A stretch of 6,731 nucleotides of DNA from NCBI GenBank assembly GCA_934668285.1, contig CAKUNB010000085.1, positions 1-6,731 on the forward strand, written 5' to 3'. Within the stretch, counting starts at the first letter, position 1. The number at the start of each line of letters is the position of its first letter. This document shows positions 1 to 6,046 of the stretch, piece after piece. The notes below the pieces were generated by a model that saw nothing but the letters and a program-made list of their open reading frames with translations, made no database searches and had not been told where the DNA came from. The position numbers and the translations under genes are program-made. Source of the DNA: an uncultured Oscillospiraceae bacterium. Its GTDB lineage: Bacteria; Bacillota; Clostridia; Oscillospirales; Oscillospiraceae.

Positions 1-1
1 G

Positions 2-1195
2 CCGAAGCGGCTGGACGAGATTCGCTCGGATGAGGCACTGCGCTTTTCCACGGGCATGGGCGAGCTGGACCGCGTGCTCGGCGGCGGCGCGGTGCGCGGC
101 TCGCTGGTGCTGTTCAGCGGTGCGCCGGGCATCGGCAAATCGACGCTGCTGCTGCAGATTTGCAGCCAGATCGGTAAGACGCAAACGATTCTCTACGTTT
201 CCGGCGAGGAAAGCGAGAGCCAGCTCAAGCTCCGCGCCGGGCGGCTGGGCGTCAGCGGGGCAAACCTGCTGTTCCTGTGCGAGACGAATCTGGAGGCGAT
301 TCTCGGCGCATGCGACGAGGTGCAGCCCGACCTTCTGATTGTGGACTCCATTCAGACGCTTTATACTGAGGAAAAGCCCGCCGGGGCAGGCTCGGTCACG
401 CAGGTGAAGGACTGCACGCTGCGGCTGATGCAGTACTGCAAGGGCGGCGGGACGACGGTTTTCGTTGTTGGTCATATCAATAAGGAGGGCGCGATCGCCG
501 GTCCGAAGGTGCTCGAGCACATGGTGGACTGCGTGCTGTATTTCGAGGGCGAGACACAGACATCGTACCGCCTCCTCCGCGCGGCGAAAAACCGCTTCGG
601 CTCGACGAACGAGATCGGCGTGTTCGAGATGGACGAGCAGGGGCTGACAGAGGTGCCGAATCCCTCGGAGCTGCTGCTCTCCGGCCGCCCGATGGGGACG
701 CCCGGGACGTGCGTTGCCTGCGCGATGGAGGGAACGCGCCCGGTGCTGGCGGAGATTCAGTCGCTCGTGTCGCCCTCCGCGCTGGCTGCGCCGCGACGGA
801 CGAGCAATGGTCTGGATTATAACCGCGCCGCCATGCTCCTGGCCGTGCTGGAAAAGCGCGGCGGCGTCCGTCTTTCCAATGCCGACGTATATCTGAATGT
901 CGTCGGTGGCCTGCGGCTGGACGAGCCTGCGGCCGACCTTGCCATCGTCATTGCCGCCGCCTCTGCGGCGCAGGACAAGCCTGTTTCGGACACGCTGGCC
1001 GCCATCGGCGAGGTGGGTCTGACGGGCGAGATTCGCGCGGTCAATCAGCTGTCGCAGCGGCTGGCTGAGGTGCGGCGGCTGGGCTTTGACCGCTGCGTTA
1101 TTCCGCGCAGCGGAACAAGAGATATCAAGGCGCCGGAGGGCCTCGAGCTGCTCCGCGCGCGCAATATCCGCGAGGCAATCGCCGTCGCGCTGTAA
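2..1195 (+). CDS. radA: DNA repair protein RadA, 5' end outside window
   Basis: RadA (Sms) is a RecA-like, DnaB-type ATPase that helps process recombination intermediates and branch migration in the cytoplasm. The frame is open from base 2, so 397 residues are visible. The first ATG (56) is internal, because the preceding codons (RFSTG) belong to the conserved lead-in to the LDRVLGGG segment. The N-terminal zinc finger expected in RadA must lie upstream of the window. Numbering from base 2, I see the Walker A motif GAPGIGKST at about 40-48 and Walker B LLIVDSIQT at about 111-119. The RadA-specific KNRFG motif is at about 196-200. A C-terminal Lon-protease-like domain runs from about 250 to the end, including NVVGGLRLDEPAADLAI and IGEVGLTGEIR. 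Codon use is strongly GC-ending. The stop lies 12 bases before the next gene's start, so the two are probably cotranscribed. Confidence 0.96.
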   Translation, partial: PKRLDEIRSDEALRFSTGMGELDRVLGGGAVRGSLVLFSGAPGIGKSTLLLQICSQIGKTQTILYVSGEESESQLKLRAGRLGVSGANLLFLCETNLEAILGACDEVQPDLLIVDSIQTLYTEEKPAGAGSVTQVKDCTLRLMQYCKGGGTTVFVVGHINKEGAIAGPKVLEHMVDCVLYFEGETQTSYRLLRAAKNRFGSTNEIGVFEMDEQGLTEVPNPSELLLSGRPMGTPGTCVACAMEGTRPVLAEIQSLVSPSALAAPRRTSNGLDYNRAAMLLAVLEKRGGVRLSNADVYLNVVGGLRLDEPAADLAIVIAAASAAQDKPVSDTLAAIGEVGLTGEIRAVNQLSQRLAEVRRLGFDRCVIPRSGTRDIKAPEGLELLRARNIREAIAVAL

Positions 1196-1207
1196 CGGGA
1201 GGCTGCC

Positions 1208-2227
1208 ATGCCGGGAATCAAATACATCGCGCGCATCGTGCGCGGAATGAAGTTCGACACAATGAAGCAGATGCTGTCGATCGTAAAGGAAAAAAGCGGC
1301 CAGAGCAAGGCGCGGACGTTTTGCAGTATGCTCTGGTGTGGCCTACGCTACGGCGCGGGGTACTATGACTATGTGATGTTCGGCTTCTACGATATGAACG
1401 GCCGCCAGCGTGACACGTACCTGACCCGCGTCCGGAACAAAAAGGTCTTCGAGGTCATGAACGACTACCGCTACGCCGACGAGTTCGACGACAAGCTGCG
1501 CTTTGACGCACGGTTTTCGTCGTATCTGCACCGCGCGTGGCTGGACGGCAGCGCGGCCTCGCTCGAGGACTTCACCGCCTTTTTGCAGGGACAGGAGGCG
1601 ATTTTTGCCAAGCCGAACCACGGCTCCTGCGGCAACGGCGTGGAAAAGCTCAGGGTTGCGGACTTTGCCGACCCCGCCGCAATGCTGAACGATATCCGCG
1701 AGAAGAAGCTCATCGTGTTGGAGCATGTTCTGCCGCAGCACCCCGATATGGCGCGGCTGCACCCGCAGTCGGTCAATACGATGCGCATCGTGACCGACCT
1801 CGTCGGCGATACGATCCACATCGCCTATATCGTCGTGAAGATCGGCAGGGGAGGCGGCTGCTGCGACAATACCGGTCAGGGCGGCATGCTCTGCCGCGTC
1901 GATCCGGAAACGGAGACGATCTGCTCTGTTGCGACGGACGACTATTTCAATGTGTTTGAAAAGCACCCCGATACCGGAATCGAATTTAAGGGCTATCCTA
2001 TCCCCATGCTGCCCGAGGCCATTGCGCTGGCGAAGAAGGCCGCGCTTGAAATTCCGCAGATGCGCCACGTCGGCTGGGACGTTGCCATCACGCCGGATGG
2101 CCCGGCTATCATCGAGGGCAACGAATACCCCGGCACCGACCTCTGCCAGCTCGCGCCGCACACACCGGAAAAATGTGGTCTATGGCCATATTATCAAGAG
2201 CTATTGAAGGAAATTACGAAAAAATAA
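1208..2227 (+). CDS. Sugar-transfer-associated ATP-grasp protein, copy 1
   Basis: This 339-residue protein resembles the 'sugar-transfer associated ATP-grasp' family (Pfam ATPgrasp_ST), sometimes mislabelled hexapeptide transferase. ATP-grasp enzymes join a carboxylate to a nucleophile through an acyl-phosphate; the substrate here is unknown. Landmarks: FAKPNHGSCGNGV at 133-145 (nucleotide-binding Lys135 and the glycine-rich loop), VLEHVLPQHP at 170-179 (hinge Glu172), SVNTMRIVTD at 188-197 (Arg193), and VGWDVAITPDG then IIEGNEYPG at 288-309 (likely metal ligands Asp291, Glu303, Asn305). All the core ATP-grasp positions I can recognise are present, so it should be catalytically competent. No signal peptide or membrane segment is evident. 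The start ATG is preceded by GGGAGG at 1197-1202 with a 5-base spacer. It lies 12 bases behind radA. Family membership is fairly secure; the link to sugar or envelope chemistry rests on the family name only. Confidence 0.88.
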   Translation: MPGIKYIARIVRGMKFDTMKQMLSIVKEKSGQSKARTFCSMLWCGLRYGAGYYDYVMFGFYDMNGRQRDTYLTRVRNKKVFEVMNDYRYADEFDDKLRFDARFSSYLHRAWLDGSAASLEDFTAFLQGQEAIFAKPNHGSCGNGVEKLRVADFADPAAMLNDIREKKLIVLEHVLPQHPDMARLHPQSVNTMRIVTDLVGDTIHIAYIVVKIGRGGGCCDNTGQGGMLCRVDPETETICSVATDDYFNVFEKHPDTGIEFKGYPIPMLPEAIALAKKAALEIPQMRHVGWDVAITPDGPAIIEGNEYPGTDLCQLAPHTPEKCGLWPYYQELLKEITKK

Positions 2228-2242
2228 CAAGTTCGATACAAT
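2214..2242 (+). promoter_or_regulatory. Weak possible promoter before ATP-grasp copy 2
   Basis: TTACGA (2214-2219), a 17-base spacer and TACAAT (2237-2242) give a passable -10 but a poor -35. If real, transcription would begin near 2249, so the messenger would carry the whole inverted repeat that follows. Readthrough from radA and ATP-grasp copy 1 is equally possible. Confidence 0.25.
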
Positions 2243-2257
2243 TTCGATGACAGGCCG

Positions 2258-2299
2258 ATACAACTCCCTCCTATGCTGAATGCAAGGAGGGAGTTGTAT
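2258..2299 (+). promoter_or_regulatory. RBS-sequestering hairpin of ATP-grasp copy 2
   Basis: ATACAACTCCCTCCT (2258-2272) and AGGAGGGAGTTGTAT (2285-2299) are perfect reverse complements over 15 bp. In the 12-base loop, TGC (2274-2276) can also pair with GCA (2282-2284), leaving A2273 bulged and a 5-base loop. The right arm contains the complete Shine-Dalgarno sequence and the first two bases of the start ATG at 2298. In RNA the left arm is thus an anti-Shine-Dalgarno that would hide the initiation site. There is no T tract after the stem, so it does not look like an intrinsic terminator. A protein-binding DNA palindrome is the alternative. The repeat is seen directly; a regulatory role is inferred. 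Confidence 0.7.
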
Positions 2300-3308
2300 G
2301 CTATTTCTCATAAAAGTTCTGAAAAATGCCAGTGCTTCCCGCCTGCGGAGTACTGCAAGGTGGGTTCAAGCACAGTGTGGGCGGAAAATGCTGACCATCT
2401 ATCTGGATATGGCATGGTGCGCGCTGCGGCATGGTGCAGGGTATTGCGATTATGCGAATTTCGGCTTCTGGCGGCTGACGGAACGCCAGCGGGCGACCTA
2501 TGTTACCCGGTTCCGCAACAAGCGCATTCTCGACGCGCTGAATCAGCGGCGGCATTATGAGGATTTCAACAACAAGCACCTCTTTCATGCGCGTTATGCG
2601 CCGCTGATGCGCCGGGAGACGTTGGATTTGACAGAGGCGTCGCCGGAAGCAGTTCGGAGCTTTTTCCAACGGCATCCGATATTCTTTGCAAAGCGGGGCA
2701 GAGGCTGCGGCGGGCAGGGTGTTCGCCGGTTGTGCTGCGCTGATGCTGGAAAGGGCATGGCAAGGCTGACGGAGCTGCTGCGGGACGGAGAAACGATTTT
2801 GGAAGAACCAATCGACCAGCACCCGGTGCTGGCGGCGCTGCACAGCGCCTCGGTCAACACGCTGCGCGTTGTGACAGACTGGGTCGGGGCAGAGGTTCAC
2901 ATTTCCTATGTGCTTTTGAAAATCGGATGCGGCGGAGCGCCCTGCGATAACACCGGCTGCGGTGGCATGTTCTGCCGCGTGGATGCAAGCAGGGGTATTG
3001 TCATTTCGGACGCAACGGACGATTTTCGAAATGTTTTTTCCGAGCACCCGGAAACGCATCAAGCCTTTTTCGGGTTGAAGATTCCACATTTTGCCGAAGC
3101 GCTTTTGCTTGCGGTGCGCTGTGCCGCACTGGCTCCGGAGGTTCGGCATATTGGATGGGATATTGCGATCACGCCAGACGGTGCCGAGCTGGTCGAAGGA
3201 AACGCCGACCCCGGCGTGATGTGCCAATTTGCGCCCCACACCCCCGAAAAACGCGGCTTATGGCCGTATTATCGGAAGCTGCTGCGGGAGCTTGGGGCGG
3301 AACAGTGA
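2298..3308 (+). CDS. Sugar-transfer-associated ATP-grasp protein, copy 2
   Basis: This 336-residue paralogue of the preceding gene is colinear with it from the CxLRxGAGYxDYxxFGF segment to the C-terminal APHTPEKxGLWPYY. Its ATP-grasp landmarks are FFAKRGRGCGGQG at 129-141 (Lys132 plus glycine loop), ILEEPIDQHP at 167-176, SVNTLRVVTD at 185-194 (Arg190), and IGWDIAITPDG then LVEGNADPG at 285-306 (Asp288, Glu300, Asn302). It therefore also looks catalytically intact; its substrate is unknown. I chose the ATG at 2298 because AAGGAGGG (2284-2291) sits 6 bases before it. In-frame ATG 2280 and out-of-frame ATG 2273 lie upstream of that RBS in the hairpin loop. The first 30 residues are basic and differ from copy 1. 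Third-position G+C appears lower than in copy 1, suggesting an old duplication or separate acquisition rather than a recent tandem copy. Confidence 0.87.
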   Translation: MLFLIKVLKNASASRLRSTARWVQAQCGRKMLTIYLDMAWCALRHGAGYCDYANFGFWRLTERQRATYVTRFRNKRILDALNQRRHYEDFNNKHLFHARYAPLMRRETLDLTEASPEAVRSFFQRHPIFFAKRGRGCGGQGVRRLCCADAGKGMARLTELLRDGETILEEPIDQHPVLAALHSASVNTLRVVTDWVGAEVHISYVLLKIGCGGAPCDNTGCGGMFCRVDASRGIVISDATDDFRNVFSEHPETHQAFFGLKIPHFAEALLLAVRCAALAPEVRHIGWDIAITPDGAELVEGNADPGVMCQFAPHTPEKRGLWPYYRKLLRELGAEQ

Positions 3309-3386
3309 TTTCGCTGAATTCTGTATTTTTTATCAAAAATTGTCACTGATATTTCTCCTTTTGACGGTAAAACTACCACCGAGGAA

Positions 3387-3405
3387 ATCAAATTTTACAT
3401 TTGAT
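3387..3405. repeat. Small AT-rich inverted repeat upstream of SASP gene
   Basis: ATCAAAT (3387-3393) and ATTTGAT (3399-3405) form a perfect 7-bp inverted repeat around TTTAC in the 128-base gap between the ATP-grasp gene and the SASP gene. It could be an operator or a small leader hairpin, but at this size chance is possible. I found no convincing forespore (SigG-type) or SigA-type promoter in the gap, and no GC-rich terminator after the ATP-grasp gene. Confidence 0.3.
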
Positions 3406-3436
3406 GACTTCAAAACAAAAAAGGAGATGGACTGAA

Positions 3437-3703
3437 ATGAAGAATACCAATCAGATCAACGTTCCCGAAGCGCGCGAAGCGATGGACAAGTTCAAGATGG
3501 AAGCCGCCAGCGAGGTTGGCGTCAACCTGAAGCAGGGCTACAACGGCGACCTGACCTCCCGCGAAGCCGGCTCCGTCGGCGGCCAGATGGTCAAGAAGAT
3601 GATGCCCGTACGACTCACGAAAACCATCAGCTTTGAACGGGCGAACCGCATCGCTGCTGGACACAAGATCACAGTGCGATACATAGCGGGGATTGCAATT
3701 TAG
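3437..3703 (+). CDS. Alpha/beta-type SASP with replaced C-terminus
   Basis: Residues 1-56 match alpha/beta-type small acid-soluble spore proteins, which coat and protect DNA in dormant spores and are degraded at germination. Seen: VPEAREAMDKFKMEAASEVGVNL (9-31), including the E-A-A-S-E segment where the germination protease would cut, and LTSREAGSVGGQMVKKMM (39-56), the second conserved DNA-binding block. The family normally ends within about 10-15 residues of this block with a short polar tail. Here 32 unrelated, rather hydrophobic and basic residues follow (PVRLTKTISF to YIAGIAI). The tail is not recovered in another frame, so the 3' end seems replaced near 3602 rather than frameshifted. 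The ATG at 3437 has AAGGAG (3421-3426) upstream with a slightly long 10-base spacer. The protein may still bind DNA; folding with the foreign tail is uncertain. Confidence 0.82.
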   Translation: MKNTNQINVPEAREAMDKFKMEAASEVGVNLKQGYNGDLTSREAGSVGGQMVKKMMPVRLTKTISFERANRIAAGHKITVRYIAGIAI

Positions 3704-3758
3704 ACCAGCGATTTAGAAAAGTGCTCGAAAAATCGGTCTATCAGCATATAGAAGAAAC

Positions 3759-3808
3759 GCACCACAGCCCACCGACGATCTTTGTCAGTGGGCTGTGGTG
3801 CATTTTTA
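3759..3808. terminator. Strong intrinsic terminator, probably bidirectional
   Basis: GCACCACAGCCCAC (3759-3772) pairs perfectly with GTGGGCTGTGGTGC (3788-3801). Inside, after one mismatch, GAC/GTC can pair as well. ATTTTTAT follows on the + strand. Reading the - strand, the hairpin is followed by GTTTCTTC, a weaker T-rich tail. It sits between convergent genes, the SASP on + and abiEii on -, and probably ends both. Confidence 0.85.
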
Positions 3809-3830
3809 TGAGGTCTAATCCCGGTTTCGC

Positions 3831-4655
3831 CTATTTTATCAGCGCTCTAATCACTTCCATGATTTCTTCGTATTCGATTTCCGCCGCATAGGCAAACTGC
3901 TTCCGGTACTTGTCCCACATTCTCCGCAGTTCCTGGCTTTCTTCGAGATTACGCAGAATCGCCGGCGTATCCGCAATCTGGGCTGTCGTGCCACGGTGGT
4001 TGGCCGTTGCAGCCAACGCTTCCGCAAACACAGCTTTGTCAAATTTCTGCGTGGTTGCCAGAATATAGGCATCGTAGAAGTCTCTGGGCCGGGTGTTGAA
4101 CACACTGCGGCGTAGGATGGTCTCCACCTTTTCCGCCATCACGGTCTCGATGTTGTAGGCCCACAGCTTGTAGGTTTTTCCGTCGTCAAAGATCTCCGAA
4201 AAATCATACTGCACCGCACGGGGCGTAATGGCGTCGCCGGTGGACACGTCAATGCTGAGCGGCGTTACAAGCGTATCAAATTTTGCGTTCAGCATCACCC
4301 GGTAGCCGCCGTAGCTGTCGTCCTCCCGGATCGGCGAAATCGCCCCAATATCAAACGCCACACCATCGTCAGACGGAATGGCGCAGATACGCTCCAGGGC
4401 GCTGCGGATGGTCTCCGGGGTCAAGGGCAGATTTTTCAGTGTGGTGTCCAGGTCCATGGTGGCCCGGTTGTCCAGACCCACAATCGCCGCCACCAGCATA
4501 CCGCCTTTCAGCACAAACTTCTCCCGATACTCGGAAGCGGAGAGCCGCACCAGCAGACGCTCAAACATGAAGTTCTGCAAAATCACCTGAGCCGGAATGT
4601 TTTTCTGCCTTGCCAGATTGCGAATTCTGGCCTTCAAACTCATGGCGTTTTTCAA
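3831..4655 (-). CDS. abiEii: AbiEii-type nucleotidyltransferase toxin
   Basis: This 274-residue protein matches the AbiEii/AbiGii toxin family, nucleotidyltransferase-fold proteins that, as toxins of the AbiE system, cause growth arrest and phage abortive infection. The nucleotidyltransferase motif appears as KGGMLVAAIVG (50-60) followed by RATMDLD (64-70), with Asp68 and Asp70 as the expected metal-binding pair. Other conserved segments are LSIDVSTGD (133-141) and MAEKVETILRRS then RPRDFYDAYIL (173-199), which carry the Lys, Arg and Asp typical of the C-terminal motifs. No essential-looking residue is missing. The start is a TTG at 4655: GGAGGTG (4667-4661) lies at the right distance, and TTG overlaps the antitoxin TGA stop as TTGA, the usual sign of translational coupling. 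The nearest ATG (4643) is too far from that RBS. The gene ends before the shared terminator at 3759-3808. Confidence 0.92.
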   Translation of the reverse strand: MKNAMSLKARIRNLARQKNIPAQVILQNFMFERLLVRLSASEYREKFVLKGGMLVAAIVGLDNRATMDLDTTLKNLPLTPETIRSALERICAIPSDDGVAFDIGAISPIREDDSYGGYRVMLNAKFDTLVTPLSIDVSTGDAITPRAVQYDFSEIFDDGKTYKLWAYNIETVMAEKVETILRRSVFNTRPRDFYDAYILATTQKFDKAVFAEALAATANHRGTTAQIADTPAILRNLEESQELRRMWDKYRKQFAYAAEIEYEEIMEVIRALIK

Positions 4656-5245
4656 AGAAGCACCTCCAGATATTGCCGCAGGACATTGGATACCCGCATT
4701 TGTTTCGCATAGCTGCTCAGCTTATTCAAATCCTTCCTAGGGCTGGCCGCATAGAGTCTGAGCGCCGCCAGAAAGGTTTCCGTTCCCATCTGGCTGCGGC
4801 TGCGGATGCAGTCACAGATCGTCCGCTCCAGATCATAAGTCGGAACCTCGTTCCCGGCTGGCGTTTTCAGGAAGGTCTTTCCAAGCTCAAACAGTTCCGG
4901 CTTGATGTAATAGATCTTACAGGCCGCCTTTGTCACCACAGAAGGCGTATAGTTGGAGGGGACGGTAATCGTATGCTCAAAAGGCGTCCTGTCGGAAATA
5001 CCATGCAGGAACAGTGCCGTTTCATGGGAGAAGATGATTTTCTCCGACCGCTTGCTGATGGAAAGCAGCTCATCCTGTATGTCATCGGGAAGGATATATT
5101 GCCCATGGGCAACCCGATGAATCTTCTCCGCCTTACACAGCTTGGAAAGCATGGCCTTGGAAATACCATGGGCGATCGCAACCTTTGTTTCAATCATTCC
5201 TCCATGCGTTTTTGCAATTGAACTTAATTCATTCATGTAATCCAT
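4652..5245 (-). CDS. abiEi: AbiEi-type antitoxin and autorepressor
   Basis: This 197-residue AbiEi-family antitoxin is the first gene of a two-gene toxin-antitoxin operon. AbiE is classed as type IV: AbiEi counters AbiEii without forming a stable complex, and also represses its own promoter. An N-terminal winged helix-turn-helix occupies about 6-55 (IAKTHGGMIETKVAIAHGIS through HRVAHGQYILP). The C-terminal antitoxin domain has FSHETALFLHGISDRTPFEHTITVP at about 72-96 and the conserved YDLERTICDCIRSR at 137-150. I chose ATG 5245 because GGGGTGG (5256-5250) lies 4 bases upstream and the predicted transcript starts near 5269. An earlier in-frame TTG at 5266 would be almost leaderless with no RBS. 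The later ATG at 5236 is the only reasonable alternative. Confidence 0.9.
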   Translation of the reverse strand: MDYMNELSSIAKTHGGMIETKVAIAHGISKAMLSKLCKAEKIHRVAHGQYILPDDIQDELLSISKRSEKIIFSHETALFLHGISDRTPFEHTITVPSNYTPSVVTKAACKIYYIKPELFELGKTFLKTPAGNEVPTYDLERTICDCIRSRSQMGTETFLAALRLYAASPRKDLNKLSSYAKQMRVSNVLRQYLEVLL

Positions 5246-5275
5246 TTGACCACCCCGCAATACCAAATCAAGAAT

Positions 5276-5304
5276 ATTATACGCAATATCGCTCTCAAAG
5301 TCAA
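5276..5304 (-). promoter_or_regulatory. abiE promoter
   Basis: On the - strand, TTGACT (5304-5299) is followed after exactly 17 bases by the perfect -10 hexamer TATAAT (5281-5276). Transcription should begin near 5269, giving a leader of about 24 bases before ATG 5245. Such a near-consensus SigA promoter fits an operon that relies on repression for control. Confidence 0.85.
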
Positions 5305-5357
5305 CAAAAATGCAACTTTGAAAACGATGTTGAGGATTATTCCATTCTCAAAGTCAA
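5293..5357. promoter_or_regulatory. Repeated TCAAAGT boxes at abiE promoter (candidate AbiEi operator)
   Basis: TCTCAAAGTCAA occurs exactly twice, at 5293-5304 (covering the -35) and 5346-5357, a 53-base period of about five helical turns. Between them lies an inverted copy of the core, ACTTTGA (5315-5321), which forms a 7-bp inverted repeat with TCAAAGT at 5295-5301. AbiEi proteins are known to repress their own promoters through inverted repeats, so these boxes are the natural candidates. The repeats are seen directly; the binding partner is inferred. Confidence 0.55.
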
Positions 5358-5438
5358 TATTCTTGCCGATACAACAGCATCCGAGGAATGTCCCGTGCCA
5401 GAATACCACAAATTAGCCTTTCATCCCAATAGCAAACG

Positions 5439-5477
5439 AGCCGCAGCGGAGTTTCCCTCCGCTGCGGCTTTGTTTCA
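5439..5477 (+). terminator. GC-rich intrinsic terminator hairpin
   Basis: AGCCGCAGCGGAG (5439-5451) and CTCCGCTGCGGCT (5457-5469) pair perfectly over 13 bp around TTTCC. On the + strand TTGTTT follows, so the better orientation is +, although no + gene lies upstream. On the - strand it sits 40 bases after the PolC-like fragment and is followed by CGTTTGCT, a poor T tract. It probably also stops - transcription before the abiE promoter. Confidence 0.65.
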
Positions 5478-5508
5478 CCCCGCGTTGTATTTTCGTTGGT
5501 GTACTGGT

Positions 5509-6033
5509 TTACAGGTAATCAAGGGGCAGACGGATCTCATTTCCTTCCGGGATTAATCGATGCGGGTCCGAGGCAGCCTGATCCGCCGGGAGAAACCGGA
5601 GTCCCTTCTCATAACATTCCAGCGCAAGATTCAGCACATTACATTGTAGTTCCGTGGAAAGGTCCTGGTCCCACGGATCGATCGTTCCTCCATCGGTTAG
5701 AAAATCCAGCTCCTGCTGCACCCGCTTTTCACCTTCAGCAAGAATGCGGTAATCGAGCTCTACATCATTCATCGTCAGAATTACGGAATAGAATACAGCT
5801 GGGTAATGGATCTTATACCAGATCATCCGCAGACAGTGAATCAAACATTCGATTGCGGCAGACTTGGGAAAGAGGTACCTGATCTTATTTATAGATTCTA
5901 TGTACCATTCCGGAAGCCCCTTCTCACGAAGCAGGGCTAACTGGCTCCCGCTTAGTTCTTTCGCCGCGCCGCATAGTTCCGCTATTTCAAGCGCTGTCTT
6001 GGGCTCGATACCGTGAGAAGTCAGATTCAGCAT
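5509..6033 (-). CDS. PolC-like C-terminal fragment, likely remnant
   Basis: This 174-residue reading frame resembles part of the C-terminal third of PolC, the replicative DNA polymerase III alpha chain of Firmicutes. Matching landmarks are GIEPKTALEIAE (8-19), LREKGLPEWYIESINKIRYLFPK (35-57), WYKIHYPAVFYSVIL (72-86), and ALECYEKGLRF then SDPHRLIPEGN (137-165). The PolC FPKAHA-type segment is changed to FPKSAA. The polymerase catalytic aspartates and the exonuclease domain are absent, and the frame stops where PolC continues for several dozen residues. It cannot be a polymerase. Homology extends at least nine codons before the ATG (DLISNREDI) to an in-frame TAG next to the HipA-like fragment, so the 5' end is a broken gene rather than a natural start. 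GAGG five bases before ATG 6033 could still allow translation. An evolved non-catalytic protein is the less likely alternative. Confidence 0.6.
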   Translation of the reverse strand: MLNLTSHGIEPKTALEIAELCGAAKELSGSQLALLREKGLPEWYIESINKIRYLFPKSAAIECLIHCLRMIWYKIHYPAVFYSVILTMNDVELDYRILAEGEKRVQQELDFLTDGGTIDPWDQDLSTELQCNVLNLALECYEKGLRFLPADQAASDPHRLIPEGNEIRLPLDYL

Positions 6034-6046
6034 TATATCCTCACGA

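Noticed and set aside
1343..2161. Long - strand open frame (272 codons) opposite ATP-grasp copy 1.
   Set aside because: It is the antisense shadow of a well-supported gene with strong GC codon bias; the product shows no recognisable motifs.
2280..2282. ATG at 2280 as the start of ATP-grasp copy 2.
   Set aside because: It precedes the RBS and lies in the hairpin loop; ATG 2298 has AAGGAGGG 6 bases upstream.
2301..3239. Long - strand open frame (312 codons) opposite ATP-grasp copy 2.
   Set aside because: It is an antisense shadow of a family-matched gene; no RBS or recognisable domain.
3601..3703. Frameshift as the explanation for the odd SASP tail.
   Set aside because: Translating the other two frames after 3601 gives no SASP-like ending, so replacement or a native extension fits better.
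4610..5221. + strand open frame (203 codons) opposite abiEi.
   Set aside because: It overlaps an antitoxin gene with clear homology, promoter and RBS; the + product has no recognisable features.
5352..5357. Second TTGACT on the - strand as an additional abiE promoter -35.
   Set aside because: No acceptable -10 lies 16-18 bases downstream; it is better explained as a repeat of the regulatory box.
2254..5375. GCCGATACAAC occurs both at 2254-2264 and at 5365-5375.
   Set aside because: An 11-base exact match is expected a few times by chance in a window this size, and the flanks do not match, so it is not evidence of an attachment-site pair.
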